In this document: positions 6,221 through 13,927 of the stretch, piece after piece
Position numbering within the stretch: the stretch's first letter is position 1
How the letters are laid out: each line of letters opens with the position of its first letter
DNA from: FEN-1297 sp046704255
GTDB taxonomy: Bacteria > Bacteroidota > Ignavibacteria > Ignavibacteriales > Ignavibacteriaceae
Direction of reading: 5' to 3'
NCBI GenBank assembly: GCA_046704255.1
Contig: JBJKSH010000225.1
Span: 1-16,329 of the forward strand
Length of the DNA: 16,329 bases
The notes under the pieces: model-generated
Told to the model about the DNA's origin: nothing
What the model saw: only the letters and a program-made list of their open reading frames with translations
Databases searched by the model: none
Position numbers and translations under genes: made by a program

Positions 6221-7408
6221 TCATTTAGGATTAATTAAAACTTCGTCATCATAAAACTTAATTTCAGTATCCATGTTCTTACTAAAATTTGCCGCACGGA
6301 GTATAAATTTAGAATTCTGTTTGATTAAAACAAAACCTTTTTTTAGTGTCTTATCAATATTGTTCGATTCGATTGTTCTGGTTAACAATGAAAGCCTATT
6401 ATGATAAATTAAGAATTTCCTATCCGTATTTTGAATAATCCGGAAAATAAAATTATCAACCTGCTGGGATTTTCTTCTAACGAGATCCATTGGAAGCCTA
6501 AAGCCGTATGAATTAAGCGCATCGTAAACTTTTTTTCTTAACGAAGTTAAAAGCCCTTCTATATTTTGTGTTGAATTATAAGAAAAATCTTTAATGAATT
6601 CGATAAGTTCCTGCCTGTCCGGTGTTGCTAATTCCATTGCGGCAGACGGTGTAGGGGCTCTTAAGTCCGCAACAAAATCCGCAATGGTAAAATCAATTTC
6701 GTGGCCGACTCCGCTTATAACGGGAATTTTGGATTTAAATACGGCTCTTGCAACAATCTCTTCGTTAAAAGCCCAAAGGTCTTCAATTGAACCGCCGCCT
6801 CTTCCCAAAATAATAACATCAATATCGGAACGTTCATTTAACTGCTGCAGGCTATTTACAATTGTTTCCGCAGCGCCGCTTCCCTGAACTCTAGACGGTG
6901 CAATTACCAGCTCGGCAACAGGAAATCTTCTTTTGGCAACACTTATCATATCTCTAAAGGCGGCGCCGTCTATTGCGGTAACAATACCAATCTTTTTGGG
7001 AAAAGCAGGAATTTCTTTTTTGAATTGTTCATCGAATAATCCCTCATCCGAAAGCTTCTGCTTTAACTTTTCAAATGCCGCCTGCAGTTCTCCTGCGCCG
7101 GCAAGTTTCATAGAGCGAACATCAAGCTGATAATTGCCGCGAGGAGGATAAACTGTTATTTTCCCGTTGGCTGTTATCTTCATTCCATCCTGCGGAGTAA
7201 AGAATACATAATTATTAAAGCCTTTCCACATTGTACACGAAATTACCGCACCGGAATCTTTAAGATTAAAATACCAGTGCCCGGAAACATGAGCCTTAAA
7301 ATTTGAAATCTCTCCTTCCACCGAAATTTGAGAAAATTTTATTTCGAGCGTTTGCTTTATTTCACGTGTTAATTCGGAAACGGAATATATTTCTGTACTA
7401 TCTTTCAT
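6221..7408 (-). CDS. xseA: Exodeoxyribonuclease VII large subunit
   Basis: The 395-residue protein begins with an OB-fold ('ISVEGEISNFKAHVSGHWYF', 28-47, then 'KDSGAVISCTMW'). The catalytic domain (about 135-260) has 'KIGIVTAIDGAAFRDM' with Asp153, 'LGRGGGSIEDLWAFNEE' (201-217, Arg203) and 'SGVGHEIDFTIADFVADLRA' (232-251, His236 and Asp239), followed by 'PTPSAA'. The helical C-terminal part that binds XseB is shorter than in E. coli XseA (456 residues). The motif usually read as 'TSPTGAA' is 'TAIDGAA' here. The holoenzyme trims single-stranded DNA from both ends. No Shine-Dalgarno is seen before the ATG. It starts 8 bases after the stop of the upstream exported-protein gene, so the two are probably co-transcribed. 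Confidence 0.96.
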   Translation of the reverse strand: MKDSTEIYSVSELTREIKQTLEIKFSQISVEGEISNFKAHVSGHWYFNLKDSGAVISCTMWKGFNNYVFFTPQDGMKITANGKITVYPPRGNYQLDVRSMKLAGAGELQAAFEKLKQKLSDEGLFDEQFKKEIPAFPKKIGIVTAIDGAAFRDMISVAKRRFPVAELVIAPSRVQGSGAAETIVNSLQQLNERSDIDVIILGRGGGSIEDLWAFNEEIVARAVFKSKIPVISGVGHEIDFTIADFVADLRAPTPSAAMELATPDRQELIEFIKDFSYNSTQNIEGLLTSLRKKVYDALNSYGFRLPMDLVRRKSQQVDNFIFRIIQNTDRKFLIYHNRLSLLTRTIESNNIDKTLKKGFVLIKQNSKFILRAANFSKNMDTEIKFYDDEVLINPK

Positions 7409-7416
7409 CGTTTAAA

Positions 7417-8253
7417 TTAAAAATATACCGAGAAAAAGCTTGAATACAAACCTAAAGAAATTTCGCTAAAATTTTTTTGGGATTCGCCGGGTTTGAAATT
7501 AAACCTGTACCTGGTATAAACCGTAAACGTATTTAATATTTTAAACCACCCGACGGACAATTCAACACCGGCGCCGTTAAAGCCTTTAAAATCAGTAAAC
7601 CAATCTAATCCGGGAGATATATACTGAATTCCCGGAACTACAATTAATTGTTTATAACCAAGCCTGAAAAAATTTTTGTAAGGTGCATTAAATATGTGTG
7701 AATATTCGCCGGAAAAATATCCGAACGGATAAGTAAACCCGGATGATCTTATGGAAACTAATGGAATTTCTTTTGTAAGACTAAAATAACTTTTGCCGTT
7801 TTGATAAACATAAGCAGGATTAGGAAGCACAAATATCATACCTCCGAATAAACAAAATAATAAAAAGTTGGATTCGTTCTTTATTTTTATTTCCCGGGGT
7901 ATTTCAAATTCGTTTACATCGCTGCGGGATGTTCGGCCTAAAGAATCTTTTACAATTATAACAAAAGGTACCGCTCTGGTTTTAAAATTTAAATTCGATA
8001 AATCGATTTTTGTATTGTGCGTTTCCGTTAGTTTACCGGAAACAATAAACTTATACTTATTATCAATTAATACCTGTGATGTACAATTTTTCCCGGTAAT
8101 AAATGTAAGGATTAATTTATGTGGTACTTCCGGCGTAACATAAGAATCAAGAACAGTAATGTCTATTGAATCCGGTGCAGTACTATTTTCCTGGGCCGGA
8201 GTTGAAAATGAGAAAATTATAATCATGATAATAAAAGAGCATATTATTTTCAT
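7417..8253 (-). CDS. Exported protein of unknown function with Ig-like and barrel-like parts
   Basis: I do not recognise this 278-residue protein. It has an N-terminal signal peptide (hydrophobic residues 4-16, likely cut after Ala20 in 'STPA-QE'). Then comes a beta-rich segment of about 90 residues (28-118) with the look of an Ig-like domain, including 'VPFVIIVKDSLGRTSRSDVN'. A hydrophobic stretch follows (129-147), then a C-terminal region of alternating, aromatic-rich strands ('FFRLGYKQLIVVPGIQYI', 'GAGVELSVGWFKIL', 'FTVYTRYRFNF') that ends in 'FFSVYF'. A terminal aromatic residue is common in outer-membrane beta-barrels. It is therefore probably an envelope protein. An AAGGA lies 6 bases before the ATG. 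It is 8 bases from xseA, but the link to exonuclease VII is probably positional only. Confidence 0.8.
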   Translation of the reverse strand: MKIICSFIIMIIIFSFSTPAQENSTAPDSIDITVLDSYVTPEVPHKLILTFITGKNCTSQVLIDNKYKFIVSGKLTETHNTKIDLSNLNFKTRAVPFVIIVKDSLGRTSRSDVNEFEIPREIKIKNESNFLLFCLFGGMIFVLPNPAYVYQNGKSYFSLTKEIPLVSIRSSGFTYPFGYFSGEYSHIFNAPYKNFFRLGYKQLIVVPGIQYISPGLDWFTDFKGFNGAGVELSVGWFKILNTFTVYTRYRFNFKPGESQKNFSEISLGLYSSFFSVYF

Positions 8254-8314
8254 TATTGTCCTTAAAAATTTTTCTAATGATATAGATATTTAGTTTATCC
8301 GAATTATTTTATAC

Positions 8315-8347
8315 CAAAACTACCGGCAAATATAAAATATTAAACAA
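8315..8347 (-). promoter_or_regulatory. Possible promoter before the exported-protein gene and xseAB
   Basis: On the - strand a TTG (8347-8345), just inside the end of the preceding gene, is followed 22 bases later by TAGTTTTG (8322-8315), which fits the Bacteroidota -7 box TAnnTTTG. A second -7-like box, TATATTTG (8334-8327), overlaps the spacer without a fitting -33 box. The site lies 62 bases before the ATG in an AT-rich 86-base gap, so chance matches are likely. Confidence 0.35.
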
Positions 8348-9668
8348 TCTTTAAACACTCTTCAAGATCATTTAGAATATCTTCCGTGTTTTCCAGCCCG
8401 CATGCTAATCTAATTCCGCCGGGATCAATTTTAAATTCGTCTAATTTATCTACCGGAACCATTGAATGAGTCATAGAAGCAGGATGCTCAATCAAAGTGC
8501 GGGTATGACCCAAGCTAACGGCAAGAGTCATTGTGTAAGCTTTTTCTGCGGCCCAATTCATAAATTTTTTGGCATTTTCTTTAATGTTAAAAACATCTTT
8601 GCCTTTAAGTCCAAAATAAATTAAGCTTCCCGGAGCAAAATTCCCGTTAAAGTCCGTCATTTGTTTTTTAGCAAGTGAATAATATTTATAGCCGGGAAGG
8701 CCCGGATAATTAACAAATTCAACTTTGCTGTGTTTACTTAAATATTCTGCAACAAGCGAGGCAGTTTTAATTTGCTGCCTGATTCTAACGTGAAGAGTTG
8801 GAAGGCCGTAGGTCATAACAGTCCAGGCGCTTTTGTTGTTTAACACTGCTCCAAAGTCTTTTCTATATAGTAGGAGCATATCTTTGTATTTCATTTTTCC
8901 AATCACAACGCCTCCCATATCCGTCCCAAAACCACCAAGACCTTTTGTTAAAGAGTTAATTGTAAAGTTTGCTCCCAGCTCAATAGGCCGTTGGCAGAAA
9001 GGTGTAGCGAACGTATTATCTACAACTATTTTTATTCTTTCTGCTTCAGATCTATTTGAATTATATTCGTCGGTAATCTTCCTAACTTCTTGTATATCAA
9101 TAATATCCATATTAGGATTTGAAGGAGTTTCAAAATAGATAGCCCTTGTTTTTTTAGTAATTGAATTATTCAGATTTGTTAAATCCGTAAGGTCAACCAA
9201 TTTTGTAAAAATGTTGTACCGCGGGTACCAGTTTGTTAATAAAGAATATGTACACCCATAAAGAGTATGGTGGGCAATTATTTCATCCCCGGTTTTTGTC
9301 AGCATTCCCAATAAACCGGATATTGCTCCCATACCCGTGGCAAAGGTAACCGCCATTTCTCCTTTTTCAATATAGGCAAGGTTTTCTTCAAGAATGTCTT
9401 TGTTCGGTTCACCCAGTCTATCGTATATATATATCGGCATTGGGTCTTCGCCTGCAATAGGCGAGTTTGCAAATTCCATAAATCCTTCCGCTCCTCTTTC
9501 TACGGAATCCAGCCTGTATATTACCGATGATGAAATAGGCGGAAGAACGTGATGTGAATAATCCCATTTCTTCGATACATTTTTACCGTAGATCATATGT
9601 GTTTCCATAGAATATTTTGTATCGTCAACGGAATTATTTTCTTTTATATTTTTTGATTGAGAGTTCAT
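8340..9668 (-). CDS. Cys/Met-metabolism PLP enzyme, methionine gamma-lyase-like
   Basis: This 442-residue protein belongs to the cystathionine gamma-synthase/gamma-lyase (fold type I PLP) family. Seen in order: the phosphate-binding Tyr-x-Arg equivalent in 'IYDRLGEPN' (about 81-89), 'TFATGMGAISG' (108-118), the PLP-stacking Tyr137 in 'HHTLYGCTYS', 'FETPSNP' (179-185), 'VVDNTFATPF' with Asp217, and the PLP lysine Lys242 in 'SLTKGLGGFGTDMGG'. The last motif differs from the 'STKYINGHSD' of its neighbour and resembles methionine gamma-lyase-like enzymes. Likely reactions are gamma-elimination of methionine or gamma-replacement by sulfide, but the sequence does not decide. The N-terminus is about 35 residues longer than in the neighbour; Met21 is an alternative start, but a GGGG lies upstream of Met1. 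It follows its paralogue by 76 bases. Confidence 0.88.
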   Translation of the reverse strand: MNSQSKNIKENNSVDDTKYSMETHMIYGKNVSKKWDYSHHVLPPISSSVIYRLDSVERGAEGFMEFANSPIAGEDPMPIYIYDRLGEPNKDILEENLAYIEKGEMAVTFATGMGAISGLLGMLTKTGDEIIAHHTLYGCTYSLLTNWYPRYNIFTKLVDLTDLTNLNNSITKKTRAIYFETPSNPNMDIIDIQEVRKITDEYNSNRSEAERIKIVVDNTFATPFCQRPIELGANFTINSLTKGLGGFGTDMGGVVIGKMKYKDMLLLYRKDFGAVLNNKSAWTVMTYGLPTLHVRIRQQIKTASLVAEYLSKHSKVEFVNYPGLPGYKYYSLAKKQMTDFNGNFAPGSLIYFGLKGKDVFNIKENAKKFMNWAAEKAYTMTLAVSLGHTRTLIEHPASMTHSMVPVDKLDEFKIDPGGIRLACGLENTEDILNDLEECLKIV

Positions 9669-9744
9669 TTGAATCCCCGAAAAATTTATTAAAATATTTA
9701 ATCAAATTTATACAGAAAATTATTTAATAGGTAGGCGAATAATA

Positions 9745-10878
9745 TTACTTCAGTGCAATTTCAATATCGGCAATTAAATCTTCTGCATCTTCAATTCCCA
9801 CGGAAAACCTTACAAGGCTGTCTCTAATGCCCATTGCTTCTCTTTCTTCTTTAGGTACGGATGCATGAGTCATACTAGCCGGATGACTAATTAAGCTTTC
9901 CACTCCGCCAAGACTTTCGCCTAAAGTAAAAACCTTAACATTCTTTAAAATTTTCTTAGCTGTTTCAACATTGCCAAAGTCTGCAGAAATCATTCCACCG
10001 AAACCTCTCATTTGTTTTTTAGCTAATTCATACTGGGGATGAGAAGGCAGGCCCGGATAGTATACTTTTTCTGCTAACTTTGAATTAACTAAGAAGGCGG
10101 CAATTTCCATAGCATTTTTAACGTGCCGCTCCATTCTAACTGCCAAAGTTTTTGTAGAACGTAAGATCAACCAGCAGTCAAAAGGTGAAGGAACCGCACC
10201 GGCAGCATTTTGAAGATATCTTAATCTTTCATGCACACCCTTGTTATTTGTAATAACAATTCCGCCAATAACATCGCTGTGCCCGTTTATATATTTTGTT
10301 GAACTGTGCAAAACAACATCACAGCCAAGTGTTAACGGGTTCTGCAGATACGGACTCATGAAAGTATTATCTACAATACTTAACAAACCATGCTTTTTAC
10401 AAATTTCCGCTGCACCTTTTAAATCCGTTAGGTTAAGCATCGGATTAGTCGGAGTTTCCAAAAATACAAGTTTGGTATTCTCTTTTATTGCGCTCTCTAT
10501 ATTATGCAAATTTCTTGTATCCACCCAGGAAAATTGCAAACCGTAATCTTTCATAACCAATTCAAACAACCTGTAAGTTCCGCCGTAAACATTATTGGTT
10601 GCAATAACATGATCGCCCGCCTTAACCAAACCCATTAAAGCTTGTGTTGCAGCCAAACCAGATGAAAATGCAATTCCGTACTTTCCTTTTTCAAGAGCGG
10701 CAATGTTTGCTTCCAAGGCCTGCCGGGTGAGGTTGTGAGTTCTGCCGTACTCATACCCTTTGTTTTTACCCAATTCCTCCTGAGCATAGGTTGAGGTTTG
10801 ATAAATCGGAGTTATAACTGCACCGGTAACCGGATCCGGTTTTTGGCCCGCATGAATTGCATCTGTTGAAAAACCCAT
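9745..10878 (-). CDS. Cystathionine gamma-lyase / gamma-synthase
   Basis: This 377-residue PLP enzyme has all the family landmarks. 'YEYGRTHNLTR' carries Tyr44 and Arg46, which contact PLP phosphate of the partner subunit. 'FSSGLAATQA' (71-80), Tyr98 in 'NNVYGGTYRL', 'LETPTNP' (140-146) and 'IVDNTF' (Asp170) follow. The PLP lysine is Lys195 in 'SSTKYINGHSDVIGG', and 'LGESLGGVESLISHPASMTH' lies near the end. MetB (gamma-synthase) and CGL/MccB (gamma-lyase) are hard to separate by sequence. Because a cystathionine beta-synthase gene lies 21 bases upstream, reverse transsulfuration (cystathionine to cysteine, 2-oxobutanoate and ammonia) is the more likely job; that is inference from context. An AGGAAA precedes the ATG. 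Confidence 0.93.
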   Translation of the reverse strand: MGFSTDAIHAGQKPDPVTGAVITPIYQTSTYAQEELGKNKGYEYGRTHNLTRQALEANIAALEKGKYGIAFSSGLAATQALMGLVKAGDHVIATNNVYGGTYRLFELVMKDYGLQFSWVDTRNLHNIESAIKENTKLVFLETPTNPMLNLTDLKGAAEICKKHGLLSIVDNTFMSPYLQNPLTLGCDVVLHSSTKYINGHSDVIGGIVITNNKGVHERLRYLQNAAGAVPSPFDCWLILRSTKTLAVRMERHVKNAMEIAAFLVNSKLAEKVYYPGLPSHPQYELAKKQMRGFGGMISADFGNVETAKKILKNVKVFTLGESLGGVESLISHPASMTHASVPKEEREAMGIRDSLVRFSVGIEDAEDLIADIEIALK

Positions 10879-10899
10879 TTTTGTATTTCCTATTTATGT

Positions 10900-12267
10900 T
10901 TAAGTGAAGTTAGCATGTTCAAGTATATCGTACCTTGTAATTATATCTTTTATTCTACCGTATTCAGTTGATAGGACTGCAGGTGAATCACTTAAATATT
11001 TTCTTACTGCAATTAATTCTGTTCTTTCATCAAGCGCCGGGAACCCGGGCCCCATTACTTTTCCAATTTCCGTACCTAAAAGATCCGGATTTTCCAGCAG
11101 CATAGCCATTAGCTTTGCTTCCCTAATACTGCCGACCGATTCACCGTTATCAATAACCGGAAGCTGCGAGAATCCTTTTACATTTAAAACTTCAACCGCA
11201 TCTTTTACTTTATCTTTCGGATTAAGATACACCAGTCCCACCGGTTTACCAATTTGTTTTGCCGAAGTAACATCTCTTAAAGTTTTTACTTCGGAAGGAA
11301 GCAGCCGCTTTTCCCTTAACCACTCATCGCTGTGAAACTTGGAAAGATACCTTTCCCCTGTATCCGAAACGATAAAAACAATTAATGCATTTTCATCTAA
11401 TTCTTCGGCAACTTTTAAAGTTATTCCTAGAATTGTTCCTGTGCTGCCGCCGCAAAAAATTCCTTCTTCCCTTGAAAGCCTTCTTGCAAAATTAAAGGAA
11501 TCCATATCGCTTATGTTCAAGATTTTATCTATAAATTGAAAATGAACATTCGCCGGCAGACAGTCCTGCCCTATACCTTCAACCAGGTATGGTATACCTT
11601 CAATTAAATTTCCGGTTTCTTTATATTCTTTAAAAATAGAGCCGTAAGGATCGGCTCCGATTATTTGTATGTTTTTATTTTTTCCTTTTAAAAACCTGCC
11701 AACACCGCTTATTGTTCCACCCGTTCCAATGCCGGAAACAAAATGCGTAATTTTACCGTCCGTCTGTTCCCAAATTTCCGGTCCTGTTGTTCTAAAGTGA
11801 ACATCCGGGTTTGCGGGATTAGAATACTGATACATGAAAATAGAGTTTGGAGTTTCGCTATTAATTTTTTTAGCTACGGTAATATAGTAATCTGGATGAT
11901 CGTGATTAACTGCATTGGAAACAACTATTACGTCGCCGCCTAATGCTTTAAGATAATTTATCTTTTCGGAGCTAACTTTATCCGTAACGACAAAAATAGA
12001 TTTATACCCTTTAACCGCACACGCCAGTGCAAGACCAATACCGGTATTGCCGCTTGTAGCTTCTATTACGGTACCACCCGGTTTTAGCTTTCCGCTGCGT
12101 TCCGCATCTTCAATCATAGACAGCCCGATTCTATCTTTTACACTTCCTCCCGGATTTGCGGATTCAAGCTTTGCAAATATTTGCGGCTTTAATCCTTTGT
12201 TTATTTTATTAAGCTTAACCAAAGGCGTATTGCCGATGTTTTCCAATATGTTGTTTTTAAAATTCAT
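10900..12267 (-). CDS. cbs: Cystathionine beta-synthase with C-terminal CBS-domain pair
   Basis: This 455-residue protein has a fold type II PLP core (about 1-320) and a regulatory pair of CBS domains (about 330-455). The core shows 'NPGGSVKDR' with the PLP lysine Lys44, the substrate loop 'TSGNTG' (71-76), the phosphate-binding 'GIGTGGT' (179-185) and 'VEGIGQD' (229-235). The EGIG-D motif and the tandem CBS domains separate it from plain cysteine synthase (CysK). The expected reaction is homocysteine plus serine to cystathionine. There is no N-terminal haem-binding extension as in the human enzyme. In this family the CBS pair binds adenosyl ligands (AdoMet in animals); whether it does here cannot be read. 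It starts 6 bases after fmt and is followed by the gamma-lyase gene, which fits a two-step reverse transsulfuration unit. No Shine-Dalgarno is visible. Confidence 0.93.
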   Translation of the reverse strand: MNFKNNILENIGNTPLVKLNKINKGLKPQIFAKLESANPGGSVKDRIGLSMIEDAERSGKLKPGGTVIEATSGNTGIGLALACAVKGYKSIFVVTDKVSSEKINYLKALGGDVIVVSNAVNHDHPDYYITVAKKINSETPNSIFMYQYSNPANPDVHFRTTGPEIWEQTDGKITHFVSGIGTGGTISGVGRFLKGKNKNIQIIGADPYGSIFKEYKETGNLIEGIPYLVEGIGQDCLPANVHFQFIDKILNISDMDSFNFARRLSREEGIFCGGSTGTILGITLKVAEELDENALIVFIVSDTGERYLSKFHSDEWLREKRLLPSEVKTLRDVTSAKQIGKPVGLVYLNPKDKVKDAVEVLNVKGFSQLPVIDNGESVGSIREAKLMAMLLENPDLLGTEIGKVMGPGFPALDERTELIAVRKYLSDSPAVLSTEYGRIKDIITRYDILEHANFT

Positions 12268-12273
12268 ATTTAA

Positions 12274-13173
12274 TTAAAATTTAAATCCGCGTAAAAATTC
12301 TTCAATACCTAACCGCTTCTTGCCTTCCAATTGAAGTTCAATGATTTCAAGAGAATTATTATTGCATCCTATATAAAGATTTTTTTTATCCTGTTTAATT
12401 TCACCCGGTTTTAGAAAAATAAAATGATTTATATTCGACTTATATATTTTTATAATCTTATCCTTAAACTTAAAAAATGCACCGGGAATAGGTGAAAGCC
12501 CGCGTATAAGATTATGAATTTCTTCTGCGGGTTTTTGCCAGTTTATTTCACAAAGTTCTTTTGTTATCTTAGGCGCCGACGAAGAAAGAGCATTGTCCTG
12601 ATTTTTCAATGTAATATTTCCGTCTTCAATCAAATTTACAGTTTTTAAAACTGCTTCAGCTCCAAGTACACTCATCTTATCATGCATCGATCCGAAATCA
12701 TCTTCGTCATCAATCTTTACTTTTTCCTGCAGAATAATATTGCCGGTATCAACTTTTTCATTCAGCATAAATGTGGTTACGCCTGTTTCATGCTCGCCGT
12801 TAATTACTGCCCATTGAATTGGTGCCGCACCCCGGTATTTTGGAAGCAGCGAACCGTGCAGGTTAAACGAACCTTTGGAAGGCAAAGTAAAAACTTCTCT
12901 CGGTAAAATTCTGAATGCAACAACTACAAAAAGATCTGCATTAAATTTTTTAAGTTCATTTATAAATGTTTCATCCTTTAGCTTATCAGGCTGAAGTACG
13001 GGAATGTTGTTCCGGAGCGCCAAATTTTTAACAGCGGTAAAGCTTATCTTTTTGCCTCTTCCGCGCTCTTTATCCGCTCCCGTAACAACTGCCGCTATAT
13101 TATGTTTGCTGCATATTAGGACATCCAGGGAAGGAACCGCAAAATCCGGTGTGCCCATGAAAATAATTTTCAT
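12274..13173 (-). CDS. fmt: Methionyl-tRNA formyltransferase
   Basis: This 299-residue protein begins 'MKIIFMGTPDFAVPSL' and carries the formyltransferase active site in 'FNLHGSLLPKYRGAAPIQWA', with Asn104 and His106, and Asp142 in 'EKVDTGNI'. The tRNA-loop and C-terminal OB-like domain follow ('IRGLSPIPGAFFKF', about 228-241), and the length is close to the usual 300-315. It transfers a formyl group from 10-formyl-tetrahydrofolate to Met-tRNAfMet for translation start. It follows def by 12 bases, the standard def-fmt pair. The ATG has no good Shine-Dalgarno, so coupling to def translation is likely. Confidence 0.97.
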   Translation of the reverse strand: MKIIFMGTPDFAVPSLDVLICSKHNIAAVVTGADKERGRGKKISFTAVKNLALRNNIPVLQPDKLKDETFINELKKFNADLFVVVAFRILPREVFTLPSKGSFNLHGSLLPKYRGAAPIQWAVINGEHETGVTTFMLNEKVDTGNIILQEKVKIDDEDDFGSMHDKMSVLGAEAVLKTVNLIEDGNITLKNQDNALSSSAPKITKELCEINWQKPAEEIHNLIRGLSPIPGAFFKFKDKIIKIYKSNINHFIFLKPGEIKQDKKNLYIGCNNNSLEIIELQLEGKKRLGIEEFLRGFKF

Positions 13174-13185
13174 AAAGAATTTATC

Positions 13186-13749
13186 TTATACTAACTGGTA
13201 ATCCATACTTTCCGAAACCGGGTACGCAAAATCAATTTTACGTTTTTTTATTTTTATAATGTCTTTCTTTATCTTTTTCTTATCATTATCATTTATTAAA
13301 TCGGTAAATAAAATTCCCTGCAAATGATCATATTCATGCTGAATCACCCTGGCCATAAGATCATCCGCCTTAAGCGAATGTTCATTTAAATTAGTATCAT
13401 AATATTTAATATTGATTGATTCCGGTCTTTCAACTTCGGCTCTTATATCGGGAATGCTTAAACATCCTTCTTCAATAAAAACTTTTTTATCGGATCGTTT
13501 TACAATAATGGGATTTATAAAAACAATGGGTTTTTCGTTTTCATGGCCTTCCACAACGGATGTATCGATAACAAAAATTGCCTTATCTGCACCAACCTGA
13601 GTTGCTGCTAATCCAATACCGCTGGCATTTCTCATGGTTTCGAACATCCCGGTAATCAGTTCGATAGTTTTAACATCAACATCTTTAACCTGGTTAGCTT
13701 TTTTCCTTAAAATCTTATCGCCGATTAATGCTATTGGTAATAAAGCCAT
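13186..13749 (-). CDS. def: Peptide deformylase
   Basis: This 187-residue metalloenzyme removes the formyl group from the N-terminus of new proteins. The three family motifs are intact: 'GIGLAATQ' (44-51), 'EEGCLSIP' (93-100) with metal ligand Cys96, and 'QHEYDHLQG' (137-145) with metal ligands His138 and His142 and catalytic Glu139. The tail after residue 150 is lysine-rich ('DKKKIKKDIIKIKKRKIDF'). A strong AGGAG sits 6 bases before the ATG, one of the best ribosome binding sites in the window, so this is probably the first gene of the def-fmt-cbs block. The upstream 178-base gap shows no clear TTG/TAnnTTTG promoter to me. Confidence 0.97.
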   Translation of the reverse strand: MALLPIALIGDKILRKKANQVKDVDVKTIELITGMFETMRNASGIGLAATQVGADKAIFVIDTSVVEGHENEKPIVFINPIIVKRSDKKVFIEEGCLSIPDIRAEVERPESINIKYYDTNLNEHSLKADDLMARVIQHEYDHLQGILFTDLINDNDKKKIKKDIIKIKKRKIDFAYPVSESMDYQLV

Positions 13750-13819
13750 TTATTCTCCTAAACTTATTTCTTTAATTATTTGTTTATAAGGTCTTAGCGT
13801 AATTATTACATACTAAGAT

Positions 13820-13885
13820 AAAAAAAAAAGGAGGAATAAGAAAGCCCTTGAAAAAGAATCCTTTATAATCCATTCCTATCCCTCC
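13820..13885 (-). terminator. Probable terminator after the protease gene
   Basis: On the - strand, GGAGGGATA (13885-13877) pairs with TATTCCTCC (13838-13830), 8 of 9 positions. The long loop of about 38 bases may pair further inside (CTTT/AAAG). The stem runs directly into a tract of ten T (13829-13820). It lies 42 bases beyond the protease stop codon and ahead of def, so it probably separates the two transcripts. The large loop makes it less certain than a compact terminator. The rest of the 13750-13927 gap shows nothing else I can name. Confidence 0.5.
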
Positions 13886-13927
13886 AGCCTATTTTTTACA
13901 GGATGAATTGTTCCGCATTCATTTTTT

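Noticed and set aside
9669..9744. Promoter before the methionine-gamma-lyase-like gene (TAAATTTG at 9710-9703)
   Set aside because: The -7-like box is present but no TTG lies at the expected distance; in such AT-rich sequence a lone box is likely by chance.
10904..11335. 143-residue open frame on the + strand opposite cbs
   Set aside because: It lies wholly antisense to the conserved CBS-domain region of cbs. The frame is explained by the codon use of the real gene; no domain or ribosome binding site is seen.
13750..13927. SAM or other riboswitch ahead of the def-fmt-cbs block
   Set aside because: I looked for conserved riboswitch cores in the leader and saw only the probable terminator of the protease gene; nothing supports a riboswitch.
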